A DNA stretch of 64,000 nt from Cognatishimia maritima (GCF_900129685.1 NZ_FQWM01000005.1:69501-133500); one strand, 5' to 3'; shown: positions 7,760 to 17,960, numbered from the stretch's first letter. The notes: generated by a model from the sequence alone, not told the origin. Made by a program: numbers and translations.

Positions 7760-9108
7760 TGGCTTACCCCCTCTTCTGCGGCCTCAGTCACCGGACGCAT
7801 CAACCAGCCCGTTACCGAATTGTCGATTTCAAAGACGCGATCTGCCGCCGCTAAAATGTCTTCTTCGGTGACGGCTTGAAGCAGATCGGGCCAAGCCTGA
7901 ATATCTGCAATTGTCAGCCCGCTGGTCAGTGCACGACCATAACGATTGCCGACACTGTCAGAAGAGTCCCGCGCATAGATCTGCTGCGCACGCAGCTGCA
8001 TCTTGATCCGTTCAAGATGTTCCGCGTCGACGCCTTCTTGCATGAATTCGGCGACGGCCCCGTCAAGGGCGGCCTCGGCCTCCTCAAGGGTCACGCCCTG
8101 CGAAGGCACGATCACCAAATTGAAAGTCGTATCATCCAGTGAAACACCGCTGTAGAACGCTGAAACATAAACCGCCTGCTGCGTGCCAAACTGCAATTTC
8201 TGCGCCAGAACAGAGTTGGGACCGCTTCCCAAAACCTGTGCCAAGATCGTCAGCGCAGCGGCTTCCTTTTGATCCCCGGCGTCCCGTTCCGGCGCAAGAT
8301 AAGAGCGCGTCACATATTCCTGCGCGACGCGCGCATCAAAAAATTGCATGCGCCGAGCAGACGTCTGTGGCGGTTCTTGCGGCCGCGCTCTTTCCTTTAG
8401 GTCAGGGTTGGGCGGGATCACACCGTAATAGGTTTCGGCCAGCGCCTTCACGTTTTCAGGATCGACATCCCCAGCGACGATCAGGATCGCATTGTTAGGG
8501 GCATAGAACTCTTCGTAGTAAGCCAGCGCGTCCTGCAGATCGAGTGTCTCCATCTCGTGCCGCCAACCGATGATCGGCACGCCATAGCGATGATTGAGAT
8601 ACTGCGCGGCATTGCGTTGTTCACGAAAAAGCGCACCGGCGCTGTTTTCGGTGCGTTGGTTGCGTTCTTCGATGATGACATCGCGCTCGGTCAGAATGTC
8701 ACCTTCGGACAGGCGCAGATTAACCATCCGGTCGCTTTCCATCTGCATCATCAGTTCCAACCGATCGGCTGCAACGCGCTGATAATAGGCGGTGTAATCG
8801 TAGCTGGTAAAGGCGTTGTCACGCCCACCGTTTTCGCTGACCACGCGGGAAAATTCGCCGGGTTCAAGCTTATCTGTGCCTTTGAATAGCAAGTGCTCTA
8901 GGAAGTGCGCCACGCCGGAAACACCGGGGTCTTCATCGGCGGACCCAGCTTTGTACCAAACCATATGGGTCACGACAGGCGCGCGGTGATCTTCAACCAC
9001 AACGACTTGCATCCCATTGCCCAGCACAAAATCCGTAACCGCCTCTTGCGCCTTCAAAGGCAGGGCAGTTGCCATCGCAATCCCGACCAGTACCAGCAAA
9101 CGCCGCAT
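7756..9108 (-). CDS. Active M16 family zinc metallopeptidase
   Basis: This 450-residue exported zinc protease degrades or processes peptides in the periplasm. A signal peptide runs to about residue 20 (LPLKA-Q). The inverted zinc motif HFLEH spans residues 68-72, with H68 and H72 as ligands and E71 as catalytic base; the distal ligand is one of E147/E148 in VIIEERN, at the family's usual spacing. The C-terminal lobe is present and the length is normal. An AAGGAG site precedes the ATG. It is coupled by a four-base overlap to the catalytically dead paralogue downstream, which suggests a two-subunit enzyme. The DUF3035 lipoprotein and lspA genes upstream give an envelope-maintenance context. Confidence 0.95.
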   Translation of the reverse strand: MRRLLVLVGIAMATALPLKAQEAVTDFVLGNGMQVVVVEDHRAPVVTHMVWYKAGSADEDPGVSGVAHFLEHLLFKGTDKLEPGEFSRVVSENGGRDNAFTSYDYTAYYQRVAADRLELMMQMESDRMVNLRLSEGDILTERDVIIEERNQRTENSAGALFREQRNAAQYLNHRYGVPIIGWRHEMETLDLQDALAYYEEFYAPNNAILIVAGDVDPENVKALAETYYGVIPPNPDLKERARPQEPPQTSARRMQFFDARVAQEYVTRSYLAPERDAGDQKEAAALTILAQVLGSGPNSVLAQKLQFGTQQAVYVSAFYSGVSLDDTTFNLVIVPSQGVTLEEAEAALDGAVAEFMQEGVDAEHLERIKMQLRAQQIYARDSSDSVGNRYGRALTSGLTIADIQAWPDLLQAVTEEDILAAADRVFEIDNSVTGWLMRPVTEAAEEGVSQ

Positions 9109-9209
9109 ACAACTCTCCTTGGTTCATCTACAGATGATAGTTACGTCGTGCAGAAAGGGCTTCAACCCCACAAACATCTTTGTGAGGCGCAGGTCAGCTG
9201 CTTAACAGA

Positions 9210-9725
9210 TCAATTTGGAGGCGGGGCAGTGGGTGTTTTCACACCGGCTGCACGCCAGCGCGCCAATTCTGAATAAGGGTTCAGATGATAGAACCGATAG
9301 ACTTCGTTGTAGCGGTCCGGGTTGGCCAAACGCCATCCGGTGAAGCGTGAGAATCGCCCGCGCACTGCCTCGTCATCGGTTGCCAACTGTTCGCGGATGC
9401 CCGCTGTGCCGCCATTGCGCGCCACATAGCCAACCAGCGCTGAATCAGCGGCAGCAAACGTGCCTGCCTCTGGTGTGGGCTGCGCACGGCCCCCAAGCGC
9501 CACATTGACGTCGTTCAGCGGGTCTTGGTCAGTCAGGTTCGACCCACCGGGCGTTGGTGCAGGCAAGGACGTGTAGTTTTCAGGCTGGGTCAGCGGTTTG
9601 GACGGGATGATCGCGAATTCGTCCGGTCCATTATCATCAGAAGACAAAACGCGGATGCCGCGCTCATTGGCACAGGCTGACACCAGAATGGCTACTCCAA
9701 AAATGACCGCTCGCGTCGCGCGCAT
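9210..9725 (-). CDS. DUF3035 family lipoprotein
   Basis: This 171-residue predicted lipoprotein has a short hydrophobic signal with lipobox LVSAC, so C18 would be lipidated. The rest is hydrophilic with a Pro/Thr-rich stretch (about residues 40-65) followed by a conserved block (RFTGWRLANPDRYNEVYRF). It matches my recollection of the DUF3035 family, typically found next to lspA in Rhodobacteraceae. No enzymatic motif is visible and its function is unknown. It sits 50 bp downstream of lspA, the signal peptidase that matures lipoproteins, and upstream of the M16 pair, so all may be cotranscribed. The 101-bp gap before the M16 start contains a small CACAAA/TTTGTG hairpin but no clear terminator. 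Confidence 0.8.
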   Translation of the reverse strand: MRATRAVIFGVAILVSACANERGIRVLSSDDNGPDEFAIIPSKPLTQPENYTSLPAPTPGGSNLTDQDPLNDVNVALGGRAQPTPEAGTFAAADSALVGYVARNGGTAGIREQLATDDEAVRGRFSRFTGWRLANPDRYNEVYRFYHLNPYSELARWRAAGVKTPTAPPPN

Positions 9726-9775
9726 TGAGAAACTCCTGCCGTTTCGCCCAGCTTTACCCCATCACTGGCCCAAGG

Positions 9776-10246
9776 TCACGCCTGCTTTTGCGACCCGCCC
9801 CAAAAGGCAAGGCCTAGCGCGCCCGCGAAGATCGATATGTCGGCGACATTGAACGCATAGGGATTCACAACGCCGCAACAGGACATGTTCAGAAAATCCG
9901 CGACCGCACCGTAAAGCAGCCGGTCCACAACATTGCCCAGCGCGCCGCCGATCAAAAGACCTGCGGCGATCAATCCAAGTTTTCCGGGGCGATCTTTGGT
10001 GACCCAGTAATACACAAAACCCGAAATCAAGAGCGCAATTGCGATCAGGATCCAGCGCGCGATGTCAGAGCCATCGGCAAAAAGCCCAAAGTTGATACCT
10101 TTGTTCCATGCCATGTGGAAGTTCAACAGCGGCGGGAGAACTTCGATCTGCCCAACTTCGCGCAACGCCAATACGTGCACGACGAAATACTTCGTCGCCT
10201 GATCCACAAGGAACGCCCAAAATCCTGCCCAAAAGACGAGTTTCAT
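9776..10246 (-). CDS. lspA: Lipoprotein signal peptidase II
   Basis: LspA is the inner-membrane aspartyl protease that removes signal peptides from diacylglyceryl-modified prolipoproteins. With the ATG at 10246 the protein has 156 residues and four membrane helices. Catalytic aspartates are D108 in GNVVDR and D136 in FNVADI, matching the E. coli pair. Further upstream TTG (10264) and GTG (10249) codons are in frame, but the ATG is best placed behind an AAGGAAACGAG ribosome site, so I chose it. It lies 135 bp downstream of purH. Several of its likely substrates are encoded in this window (the DUF3035 protein, LptE, the DUF3576 protein and the transglycosylase-like lipoprotein). Confidence 0.96.
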   Translation of the reverse strand: MKLVFWAGFWAFLVDQATKYFVVHVLALREVGQIEVLPPLLNFHMAWNKGINFGLFADGSDIARWILIAIALLISGFVYYWVTKDRPGKLGLIAAGLLIGGALGNVVDRLLYGAVADFLNMSCCGVVNPYAFNVADISIFAGALGLAFWGGSQKQA

Positions 10247-10381
10247 CACTCGTTTCCTTTCCAATAACCACCCCGACCGTGGTTTGCGGTTGTACCGCGA
10301 TCCCTGGCTGGACCCTTTGGGCCTCTACTGGGAGCCATCTGGCCCGCCCAATGGTCTGGACAGGCCATGTGCTGTGCCACC

Positions 10382-11971
10382 TTAGTGACGGAAGTGACGC
10401 ATGCCGGTAAATACCATGGCGATGCCCGCGTCATCTGCTGCTTTGATCACTTCTTCGTCACGCATAGAGCCGCCCGGCTGGATCACGCAAGTCCCCCCTG
10501 CTGCTGCGGCTTCGAGCAAGCCATCGGCAAATGGGAAGAACGCGTCAGAGGCAACCGCAGACCCTTTGGCGAGGCTTTCATCCAAGCCCAACTCCTTGGC
10601 CATCCGCTCTGCTTTGGCGGCGGCCACGTTGGCACTGTCCAAGCGGCTCATTTGACCGGCACCAACGCCAACGGTTGCGCCGTTTTTCACGTAGACAATG
10701 GCGTTCGACTTCACGTGTTTCGCTACTTTCCACGCAAATTGCAGGTCAGCCATCTGTGCGTCGGTCGGCGCTTTCTTCGTCACAACTTTCAATTCGTCTG
10801 CAGCCACGGCGCCAACGTCCTTGTCCTGCACCAGCATGCCACCTGCGACTTGTTTATAGGCCATGATCGGCTTGCGCGGGTCGGGCAGGCCATCGGTCAA
10901 CAGCAGACGTAGGTTTTTCTTGGCCGCAAAGATTTCTTTCGCTTCATTAGACGCGCCCGGCGCGATGACGACCTCGGTGAAAATCTCGGTGATCTTCTTT
11001 GCGGTCTCTGCATCCAACGGCTGGTTCAGTGCGACAATGCCACCGAACGCAGAAGTCCGGTCACAGTCAAACGCCTTTTGATAGGCTTCGACCAGTGTTT
11101 CACCAACCGCCACACCGCACGGGTTGGCATGTTTGATGATTGCCACAGCAGGGCCGTTTTCTGGATCAAATTCCGCGACCAGTTCAAATGCCGCGTCGGT
11201 GTCGTTGATGTTGTTATAGGACAGTTCCTTGCCCTGCAGCTGGGTCGCGGTCGCAACGCCCTGACGACCGGACCCGTCCGTGTAGAACGCTGCTTGCTGA
11301 TGGCTGTTTTCGCCATAACGCAATGTCTGGACCAACTCGCCAGCAACGGCGCGGCGGCGTGGCGTTTCCTCGCCAATTGCAGCGGCCATCCAGTTGGACA
11401 CTGCTGCGTCATAGGCCGCTGTGCGCGCATAGGCGATCTGTGCCTGCTTGCGGCGGAAGGCATAGGTTGTCTGACCGTCGTTTGCGTCCAGTTCCGCCAG
11501 CAGCGCGTCGTAGTCTTGAACGTCGACGATCACAGCCACATCATCGTGGTTCTTGGACGCCGCGCGGATCATCGCCGGGCCGCCAATGTCGATGTTTTCG
11601 ATACAGGTCTGATAATCGCCGCCCGCCGCCACGGTGGCTTCAAACGGATACAGGTTCACGACCAGCAAATCGATCCCACCGATGCCGTGCTCTTCCATTG
11701 CAGCAACATGTTCAGGATTGGACCGCAGCGCTAGCAAGCCGCCATGCACCTTCGGGTGCAGCGTCTTAACGCGACCGTCCATCATTTCTGGAAAGCCTGT
11801 GACATCGGACACGTCTTTGACCGTCAAGCCAGCATCACGCAGCGCCTTGGCGGACCCACCAGTGGACAAAAGTTCCACACCGCGCGCAGCCAGCGCTTGG
11901 CCAAGATCAATCAGGCCGGTTTTGTCGGAAACAGAAAGCAAAGCGCGGCGAATAGGTGTCAGGTCGGTCAT
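10382..11971 (-). CDS. purH: Bifunctional AICAR formyltransferase / IMP cyclohydrolase
   Basis: PurH performs the last two steps of purine synthesis: formylation of AICAR with 10-formyl-tetrahydrofolate, then ring closure to IMP. The 529-residue length is normal. The N-terminal cyclohydrolase (MGS-like) domain covers about residues 1-145 ([19 protein letters not shown]), and the transformylase domain covers the rest, with the active-site phrase [10 protein letters not shown] and the C-terminal PFADG and GGSMRD signatures. It starts 16 bp after the heparinase-like gene stop, and rsmB lies further upstream, so it is inside a long leftward operon. No purine riboswitch or PurR-like site is visible before it. 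Confidence 0.97.
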   Translation of the reverse strand: MTDLTPIRRALLSVSDKTGLIDLGQALAARGVELLSTGGSAKALRDAGLTVKDVSDVTGFPEMMDGRVKTLHPKVHGGLLALRSNPEHVAAMEEHGIGGIDLLVVNLYPFEATVAAGGDYQTCIENIDIGGPAMIRAASKNHDDVAVIVDVQDYDALLAELDANDGQTTYAFRRKQAQIAYARTAAYDAAVSNWMAAAIGEETPRRRAVAGELVQTLRYGENSHQQAAFYTDGSGRQGVATATQLQGKELSYNNINDTDAAFELVAEFDPENGPAVAIIKHANPCGVAVGETLVEAYQKAFDCDRTSAFGGIVALNQPLDAETAKKITEIFTEVVIAPGASNEAKEIFAAKKNLRLLLTDGLPDPRKPIMAYKQVAGGMLVQDKDVGAVAADELKVVTKKAPTDAQMADLQFAWKVAKHVKSNAIVYVKNGATVGVGAGQMSRLDSANVAAAKAERMAKELGLDESLAKGSAVASDAFFPFADGLLEAAAAGGTCVIQPGGSMRDEEVIKAADDAGIAMVFTGMRHFRH

Positions 11972-11987
11972 CAGGTCAGAAGTCCAA

Positions 11988-13730
11988 TCAATAGGTCAGG
12001 TCCAGCTCATCCCGGTTGAGGTCTCGAATGGCGATTGACGTTTCCTGCGCCTTGGCCAGTGACCACCGGATGCGCGTCGCATACTCCATTGCGACACCGG
12101 ATAAAACGATCTGTTTGGCCGCACGGGGCTTTAATCGGCCTTTTTCTAGGTAAACAGAGGAGCTCAGCGTCATAGTCGCCTTTGAGTTGTGGCGAAAGAC
12201 CCAGATTTCACCGCTTTTGAGCGCGATGGAGACCGCAGCGCCGCCCAAATCAACTGTCGCGTCTACATCAGGGTGCAGATGGAATCGCGCTTGAAAGGGT
12301 ACGCCTTGAAGGTTCTTGGCATCAAGAACCCGGTCAAATTGCCGTTTGGCCGTGTCATTCAGGGCAAGCAGAAGGTCCTCACCCGCCAGCCCGCGACCAT
12401 CGAAGGTCAGTTCCAGTGTGCGTGCATGGGTCAAGCCATGGGTGTCGACATAGCCATTGTGCCCACCCTCAAGCCGAATACCATCATTGGCATTGCTCAT
12501 CTGCACCGGCACTTCTGTCGGCGCATCCACCAGCTGTTCCTCGCGCCAGCCCTTGCCGCTTTCGCCGAGGCGCGCGGATGAAAACCCATCCAGAGAAATT
12601 GTGCTGTGGCTTGGCGTGGCGCGCCCGGCACGCCGCCAGTCTTCACCAAAAGAAACGCCGGAACCGCAATTCACAATGACCGGGCGGCGACCACTGGTCA
12701 TTTCGAACGCCAAGGTGGACGCATGCGCGTTATAAGAATTCTCACCTGTCGGGGGTTTGCTGGCATCCATAATGATGCTCGTGCGTCCGGCTGACAGCCG
12801 CGCATAGCCCATCGCCAACCCGTCCGCTTGGCGATCTTTGACACGGCAGGCAGCAAGTGCCGCATCAAGCCGACCCTCTAGGCCGCGCCCGCCGCCATGA
12901 AACCGCGCCAGCCCGCCGTCAGCATGGCGCAGGGTGCGCAGCGTGGGCGCAATACGGCGTATGGCGTCGCGGTGCGTGTCACTCGGCGTGCGGCCAACAT
13001 CTTCAAGCGCCGTGCGCGCCCAAGTGAGCAGCGTCAGCACTTCAAGCAGTTCCTCGGGATTGCGCGTCGCCAAGCCGCCCTGCTCATCAATCTGGCGCTT
13101 ACATTCACGGGTGAGCGCCTTCAGGGCCGGGTCCACGTGGCGCGCCATGCCTTCCAAAGCAAGACCGGCATAGATCAGCCCGGTCAAAGCCTCGAACTTT
13201 GGCAAGCCGGGCACAGCGGTTGAATACCGACGGCTCAGAAAGATCACCTGCTGCCCGAGCGAACGATAGAATGCATCGGTCTTGGATTTATCCTGCCCTT
13301 GCAGCAAAAAGATGGCGTGGTTGATCCAGCGGATCAAACGACGGCCCGTAAGTTCCGGCAGCCACCCCGCCCCGCGCCCTGCCCCGCATGTGTCGATCCA
13401 TTGCCAGGTCCAGGCCTGCGCCTTTTGGCGCGCTATGCTATCCCCTACGGCCGCAAGATCATCAAGCCAAGCAAAGCCGTGCAGGTCGTGTTCAAATTCA
13501 AGGTCGGGTGGGTCGATATCCCAGATCGAGGCTTTTGGGGACACAATCAGGTGGCCCGCAAGAAGGAAATTCCCCGCAAGCAACTGCCGCCCCTTCGCAA
13601 AAGAGCCAATCGTGCGCGGTTCTGGCATTGATGTCAGCAAGGTGGCAGGGCGCGCCAAAGTGCTCAGCCGCGCTTGAAGGCGGTGCATGGCACGTGTGTA
13701 TCGCGTCCCAAGGCGATTTGGGTTGAGCAT
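11988..13730 (-). CDS. Heparinase II/III-like protein
   Basis: This protein of about 580 residues has an alpha-helical N-terminal half (toroid-like, about residues 80-300) and a beta-rich C-terminal half containing the heparinase II/III signature area ([20 protein letters not shown], near residues 330-365). Members are polysaccharide lyases acting on uronic-acid polymers, but this Rhodobacteraceae branch between rsmB and purH has no established substrate. I see no signal peptide, which is unusual for a polymer lyase and suggests a cytoplasmic or accessory role. The ATG at 13730 is preferred over a TTG 36 bases upstream. It is 16 bp from purH and 114 bp downstream of rsmB, so probably cotranscribed with both. 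Confidence 0.85.
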   Translation of the reverse strand: MLNPNRLGTRYTRAMHRLQARLSTLARPATLLTSMPEPRTIGSFAKGRQLLAGNFLLAGHLIVSPKASIWDIDPPDLEFEHDLHGFAWLDDLAAVGDSIARQKAQAWTWQWIDTCGAGRGAGWLPELTGRRLIRWINHAIFLLQGQDKSKTDAFYRSLGQQVIFLSRRYSTAVPGLPKFEALTGLIYAGLALEGMARHVDPALKALTRECKRQIDEQGGLATRNPEELLEVLTLLTWARTALEDVGRTPSDTHRDAIRRIAPTLRTLRHADGGLARFHGGGRGLEGRLDAALAACRVKDRQADGLAMGYARLSAGRTSIIMDASKPPTGENSYNAHASTLAFEMTSGRRPVIVNCGSGVSFGEDWRRAGRATPSHSTISLDGFSSARLGESGKGWREEQLVDAPTEVPVQMSNANDGIRLEGGHNGYVDTHGLTHARTLELTFDGRGLAGEDLLLALNDTAKRQFDRVLDAKNLQGVPFQARFHLHPDVDATVDLGGAAVSIALKSGEIWVFRHNSKATMTLSSSVYLEKGRLKPRAAKQIVLSGVAMEYATRIRWSLAKAQETSIAIRDLNRDELDLTY

Positions 13731-13844
13731 TGGTCTGCCTCTTACGCTCTGGTGGCGTTTCGGCAAAGTCTACCCGGCATTGCGATCAAAGTCACCGATT
13801 CAATCACTGGCTGCCCGACAGGCAGATGATCGCCGGTAGCGTGA

Positions 13845-15113
13845 TTAGGCCTTTACGAGACAGGCAATGTAAAATCCGTCCATGCCGCCTTTGTCGGCCC
13901 AATAATCTGGGCGTAGTCTCAGGCCGCCTTCTTCGGTGATCCAGTCTTCCTCAACTCCCGGAATTCGCAAGGCGTCGACATCGGCTTTGACATTCGTGTG
14001 ACGCGTCAAAGCGTCTTCGACCTGGCATTCGCCTTCGTCTGGCAAGAGCGAGCAAGTGCAATAAACCAAGCGCCCACCGGGCTTGAGCAGGTCAATCGCG
14101 TGGTCCAGCATGGTGGCTTGCAAATGGATCAACTCCCCAAACTCACTGCCATCTTTGGCATGCGGCAAATCCGGGTGGCGGCGGATGGTTCCGGTCGCAG
14201 AACAAGGTGCATCTAGCAGGATCGCCCCCCAGGACCCGGTTTCAACCAATGCATCACCCACCACCAATTCGGCTTCAAGCTTGGTGCGTTTCAGGTTCTC
14301 GCGCACGCGCTCCATGCGCGAGGCGTTATTGTCGACTGCGCGCACCTTGGCACCTGCTGCGGCCAGTTGCATGGTTTTGCCGCCCGGGGCGGCGCAGAGT
14401 TCTAGAATCGCTTCCTCTTGCTGAGGTTTGAGGATTTGCACGGGTAAAGCCGCCGCTGCATCCTGCACCCACCAGCTGCCTTTCTTAAAGCCCGGCATCA
14501 TCGAGACCTGCCCGGCCTCCTCCAACCGAACGCTACCGGTCTCTAACAACGTGCCGCCGAGTGAACGCTGCAACGCGCCTTTGTCACCCTTGGCTGTCAA
14601 ATCCAACGGTGCACCGTCAAAATGCGCTTTCTCGATCGCTTGCATAACATCGCCGCCATAGGCAGAAACCAACGGTTCCCGCAGCCATTTCGGCAGACGC
14701 GGAATGCGCAGGCTATCCCATGCCTCTGGTCCGGCGTCGGCCACTTTGCGCAAGACCGCATTGACCAAGCCTTTCATGGTCGCGGTCCGCTTGTTGGCGC
14801 CAACGATACTGACGGCACTGTTCACAATGCCGTGCGCCGCTCCGCCTTGGCACAGCTCTACCGTCGCCACCCGCAGCGCATTGCGCACGGTCAGCGGCGG
14901 GTACTTCTGCAAGTGTTTTTGCAAAAGGCGATCCGCACGCTCCAACCCACGCAGAGTCTCCAGCGCCAGCCGCTGCGCTGTCGCGCGTTCTGCCGGTTGT
15001 AAGCGTTCCAGCGCGCCTGCCGCGATAACTTCAGACAGAAGCCGCCCCTCGCCGATCACCTGATCCAGCAGATAAACTGCCGACCGTCGTGCCTGAACAC
15101 CTGTTTGCGCCAT
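13845..15113 (-). CDS. rsmB: 16S rRNA m5C methyltransferase RsmB/Sun family
   Basis: This 422-residue enzyme methylates a cytosine of 16S rRNA (C967 in E. coli) using S-adenosylmethionine. An N-terminal NusB-like RNA-binding domain (about residues 1-140) precedes the methyltransferase domain. The latter has the SAM-binding phrase LELCAAPGGKT, the DAPCSATGT motif and the catalytic-cysteine motif YCTCSLLPDEGE. The open frame continues upstream to 15425, but that part contains hydrophobic, non-conserved sequence; the ATG at 15113 gives the expected start (MAQTGVQARRSAVYLL). It opens the leftward block with the heparinase-like gene, purH and lspA. It diverges from the SDHAF4-like gene across about 90 bp. 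Confidence 0.95.
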   Translation of the reverse strand: MAQTGVQARRSAVYLLDQVIGEGRLLSEVIAAGALERLQPAERATAQRLALETLRGLERADRLLQKHLQKYPPLTVRNALRVATVELCQGGAAHGIVNSAVSIVGANKRTATMKGLVNAVLRKVADAGPEAWDSLRIPRLPKWLREPLVSAYGGDVMQAIEKAHFDGAPLDLTAKGDKGALQRSLGGTLLETGSVRLEEAGQVSMMPGFKKGSWWVQDAAAALPVQILKPQQEEAILELCAAPGGKTMQLAAAGAKVRAVDNNASRMERVRENLKRTKLEAELVVGDALVETGSWGAILLDAPCSATGTIRRHPDLPHAKDGSEFGELIHLQATMLDHAIDLLKPGGRLVYCTCSLLPDEGECQVEDALTRHTNVKADVDALRIPGVEEDWITEEGGLRLRPDYWADKGGMDGFYIACLVKA

Positions 15114-15203
15114 GTGGGACCTCTTTTGCCATGCCCCACCTTGGTCTTGTCCAAGCGGGATGGGGGCGTATATCAAGAGGCATATTAGAAAGGAAGGCGC
15201 ACA

Positions 15204-15389
15204 ATGAGCGAATCCGAAAGAGATATCTCGGCATTGCCTGCCGCAGCCCAACGCGCATTGGCAGAGGCAGAGGAGCGCCGCAAGAAAGCTAAGGAGCTGG
15301 AACTTGCGCCAGAACTCGGCGGCCGCGATGGCCCGGAACCCGTGCGTTACGGTGATTGGGAAAAAAAGGGAATTGCGGTAGACTTCTGA
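15204..15389 (+). CDS. DUF1674 / SDHAF4-like succinate dehydrogenase assembly factor
   Basis: This 61-residue cytoplasmic protein ends in the hallmark of the DUF1674/SDHAF4 family, with GRDGPEPVRYGDWEKKG followed by IAVDF. Mitochondrial SDHAF4 binds the flavinylated SdhA subunit and promotes assembly of succinate dehydrogenase; the bacterial members are assumed to do the same. The N-terminal half is a charged helix (residues about 9-35). An AGGAAGG ribosome site lies just before the ATG. It is divergent from rsmB and has no sdh gene nearby in this window. The motif match is strong; the role is by homology only. Confidence 0.88.
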   Translation: MSESERDISALPAAAQRALAEAEERRKKAKELELAPELGGRDGPEPVRYGDWEKKGIAVDF

Positions 15390-15508
15390 TGTACCCTGCA
15401 CATCTGTGCCTTGCACTGCGCGCAACCGTGCGCCTTGGTCGCAGGTCTCAGAATTGAACTAACAAGGTTCAAGGCGTAGGTGCAGGTTGTAAACAATTGG
15501 AACGCGCT

Positions 15509-15886
15509 ATGACTGAACTGACGATGGACCGCCCATTGATGCCTGCGGTGAAAAAGGGTCTCGCGTTGCGATGCCCAAACTGCGGCGAGGGCAAGATTCT
15601 GCACAGCTACCTGAAGGTGCACGACGAATGCTCGGTTTGCCACGAAGAGTTTCATCACCACCGCGCTGATGATGGCCCGGCCTATGTGACCATTCTGATC
15701 GTGGGTCACGTGATGATCTTTGCGCTCACCATGATGTGGGAATTCTGGCGTCCATCCGCCTTGACCATGGCGTTGACGATCAGTGCAATCGCGTTGGTAA
15801 CGGCTTTGGCCATGCTACCGCGCGTCAAAGGCATGATCGTGGCGTATCAGTGGGCCAAACGTATGCACGGATTTGACATCCGCTGA
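15509..15886 (+). CDS. DUF983 family membrane protein with zinc-ribbon-like cysteines
   Basis: This 125-residue protein belongs to DUF983. The N-terminal cytoplasmic part carries two CxxC pairs, C22/C25 in RCPNCGEG and C41/C44 in CSVCHEEF, suitable for binding zinc. It is followed by a histidine cluster and two transmembrane helices (about residues 58-78 and 83-105). The function is not established; members often occur near respiratory or cytochrome oxidase assembly genes, and here the neighbour 119 bp upstream is a succinate dehydrogenase assembly factor homologue. I chose the ATG at 15509 over an in-frame TTG 12 bases upstream. It faces dapB tail to tail. Confidence 0.85.
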   Translation: MTELTMDRPLMPAVKKGLALRCPNCGEGKILHSYLKVHDECSVCHEEFHHHRADDGPAYVTILIVGHVMIFALTMMWEFWRPSALTMALTISAIALVTALAMLPRVKGMIVAYQWAKRMHGFDIR

Positions 15887-15911
15887 CCGCTAAGTCAGAG
15901 AATAGCTGGGG

Positions 15912-16721
15912 TCAAAGCCCCAGCACATCCAACATACTATAGTGACCGGGCATTTTGTCCTGACCCCAAAGTGCCGCCTTTAGAGCGCCGCGCGCGAATA
16001 TCGCGCGATCGGTTGCGACGTGGCGCAGGGTGATCCGTTCCCCTGCTGCTGCAAAGAGCACATCATGTTCGCCCACGATATCGCCGCCCCGGATCGCGGT
16101 GAACCCGATGTCGCCTTTTTTGCGCGCGCCGGTGATGCCATCGCGCCCACGGTCGGACACATCCGCTAGGTCAACGCCACGCCCTGCAGCAGCGGCTTCA
16201 CCCAGCATCAATGCGGTGCCAGAGGGGGCATCCACTTTGTGGTGGTGGTGCGCTTCGATGATCTCAATGTCAAAATCTTCATCCAACGCGGCCGCGACTT
16301 TCTGTGTCAGCACCGTCAGCAGGTTCACCCCAAGGCTCATGTTACCGGCACGCACGATGACCGCATGATAAGAAGCAGGCTCCAGCTGTTTGATCTGTGC
16401 ATCGGTCATGCCCGTCGTACCGATCACGTGGACCGCACGCGCCTGCGCCGCCAGTTTGGAGAATTCAAGCGTTGCCTCAGGCGCGGTGAAATCGATCACG
16501 GCCTGCGCATTGGCAAAGGCTTCAAGCGGTTTGTCGGTCACAGTCACACCCAAGGGTGCGCCCCCCATCGCAACGCCAACATCTTGTCCGATCCAAGCGT
16601 GGCCCGTCCGCTCCACCGCGCCCGCCAGTTTCGCCTTATCGCTTTCGACAACAGTCTTGATCAGCATCTGCCCCATGCGGCCCGATGCCCCTGTAATCAC
16701 GATCCCTGGCAGGTCTTCCAT
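15912..16721 (-). CDS. dapB: 4-hydroxy-tetrahydrodipicolinate reductase
   Basis: DapB reduces hydroxy-tetrahydrodipicolinate with NAD(P)H in the lysine and diaminopimelate pathway, supplying peptidoglycan precursors. The 269-residue protein has the dinucleotide-binding GASGRMGQ (residues 11-18), the GTTG motif (101-104) and the catalytic [15 protein letters not shown] block, in which the histidines at about 158-161 and K162 correspond to the E. coli catalytic pair. The length is standard and the ATG at 16721 is the only sensible start. It stands alone on the minus strand, divergent from rbfA across 84 bp and convergent with the DUF983 gene. Confidence 0.97.
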   Translation of the reverse strand: MEDLPGIVITGASGRMGQMLIKTVVESDKAKLAGAVERTGHAWIGQDVGVAMGGAPLGVTVTDKPLEAFANAQAVIDFTAPEATLEFSKLAAQARAVHVIGTTGMTDAQIKQLEPASYHAVIVRAGNMSLGVNLLTVLTQKVAAALDEDFDIEIIEAHHHHKVDAPSGTALMLGEAAAAGRGVDLADVSDRGRDGITGARKKGDIGFTAIRGGDIVGEHDVLFAAAGERITLRHVATDRAIFARGALKAALWGQDKMPGHYSMLDVLGL

Positions 16722-16805
16722 CTTAGTCTCCTATGCGCTATGGCCCTGCCTTTACTGCAATCCGCCCCGCTTGGCAAAGGGGCCGAAAGAGCATAAGTGA
16801 CGGCT

Positions 16806-17219
16806 ATGGCAAAGAAGAGCTTTCAAGGCGACGCGGGTCCATCCCAGCGTCAGTTGCGGGTCGGTGAGGTTATTCGCCGTGCCCTGTCCGAAGTATTGAT
16901 GCGTGGCGACCTCCACGACCCGGACCTGAACCGCATGTCGATCACCGTCGGAGAGGTCCGCACCTCGCCTGATTTGCGTATTGCGACGGCCTATGTGCTT
17001 CCGCTTGGCGGCAAGGGCAAAGAGGACGTCCTGAAACTTTTGTCTAACAACACTTACGAGTTACGGCGCATCATTGGCAAGAAGCTCGGCCTGAAGCACA
17101 CGCCGGAGCTGCGGTTTCAGCTTGATCGCACCTATGATCAAATGGACGAAACGCGCCGTCTGCTGGACGATGAACGCGTGCGTCGAGACGTCGGTGCACC
17201 GGACGGGGACGAGGGTTGA
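16806..17219 (+). CDS. rbfA: Ribosome-binding factor A
   Basis: RbfA binds the 30S subunit during late maturation of 16S rRNA and helps cold adaptation. The 137-residue protein shows the single KH-like domain, with [32 protein letters not shown] and [18 protein letters not shown] typical of the family. The ATG at 16806 is preferred over a GTG nine bases upstream. In many bacteria rbfA follows nusA-infB; here it is preceded by divergent dapB, so it has been separated from them. The next gene starts inside its stop codon (TTGA), so the two are coupled, and truB lies just beyond. Confidence 0.95.
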   Translation: MAKKSFQGDAGPSQRQLRVGEVIRRALSEVLMRGDLHDPDLNRMSITVGEVRTSPDLRIATAYVLPLGGKGKEDVLKLLSNNTYELRRIIGKKLGLKHTPELRFQLDRTYDQMDETRRLLDDERVRRDVGAPDGDEG

Positions 17220-17944
17220 AGTTTCTGATTGGCCTGATCGCAAGCTTTGCAGTCTGGCCGATTGCCGCCAGCGCGGTCACCTGCAACGAGGATGCCTATC
17301 AGGGTGATCGCTACACGGTCTGCAAGGTCGACGCCACAACCGAGGACATCCGACTGTTTCTGCGCGATGATTCCGGCAATATCTACGGTCACTTTGATGC
17401 CATCGCGCAAGCACTGCCCGAGACGCAAACCTTAAGTTTTGCGATGAACGGCGGCATGTATCACCCAGACCGCCGCCCGGTTGGATATTACGTCGAAAAC
17501 GGAAACCAATCTCAGGAGCTTTTTCCGAATGCGGGTCCGGGGAATTTTGGGCTCGTCCCAAACGGTGTCTTCTGCATCCGCGCGGGTCGCGCTGATGTGA
17601 TTGAATCCAAGCGGTTTCAAAAGGCTGCGACCGCATGTGAATACGCGACTCAATCCGGCCCAATGTTGGTGATTGATGGTGCCCTGCACCCAAAGTTCTT
17701 GGAAAACAGCACATCGAAATTCATCCGCAATGGCGTTGGCACCTCAGAAGATGGAACAAAGGTTGTCTTTGTAAAATCTGAGAACAGCGTCACCTTTCAC
17801 ACCTTCGCCAGTTTCTTCAGGGATGCGCTTGGCCTGCCGCAGGCACTGTTTCTGGACGGCAAAATCAGCCGCCTCTATGCGCCATCCATCGGGCGCGACG
17901 ATCCCGGCTTTTGGATGGGACCGATCATAGGCGTGGTCGAATAA
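17216..17944 (+). CDS. Exported DUF2233 / phosphodiester glycosidase-like protein
   Basis: This 242-residue protein has a signal peptide (hydrophobic to about residue 19, cleavage after ASA) and a domain of the NAGPA/DUF2233 type, which includes phosphodiester alpha-N-acetylglucosaminidases acting on cell-wall or lipid-linked sugars. Family-like phrases are [41 protein letters not shown] and, near the end, the block from ALFLDG to SRLYAP. The start is a TTG overlapping the rbfA stop (TTGA); it is the only start that keeps the signal peptide, so translation is probably coupled to rbfA. A periplasmic envelope role is likely but the substrate is unknown. Confidence 0.8.
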   Translation: MKFLIGLIASFAVWPIAASAVTCNEDAYQGDRYTVCKVDATTEDIRLFLRDDSGNIYGHFDAIAQALPETQTLSFAMNGGMYHPDRRPVGYYVENGNQSQELFPNAGPGNFGLVPNGVFCIRAGRADVIESKRFQKAATACEYATQSGPMLVIDGALHPKFLENSTSKFIRNGVGTSEDGTKVVFVKSENSVTFHTFASFFRDALGLPQALFLDGKISRLYAPSIGRDDPGFWMGPIIGVVE

Positions 17945-17960
17945 GGCAACCCAAACACCA

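Noticed and set aside
9171-9186. Small hairpin CACAAA/TTTGTG as a terminator after the DUF3035 gene
   Set aside because: The stem is short and AT-rich and no T-run follows on the transcribed strand.
15114-15425. N-terminal extension of rsmB
   Set aside because: The frame stays open but the sequence is hydrophobic, unlike RsmB, and would overlap the divergent SDHAF4-like gene.
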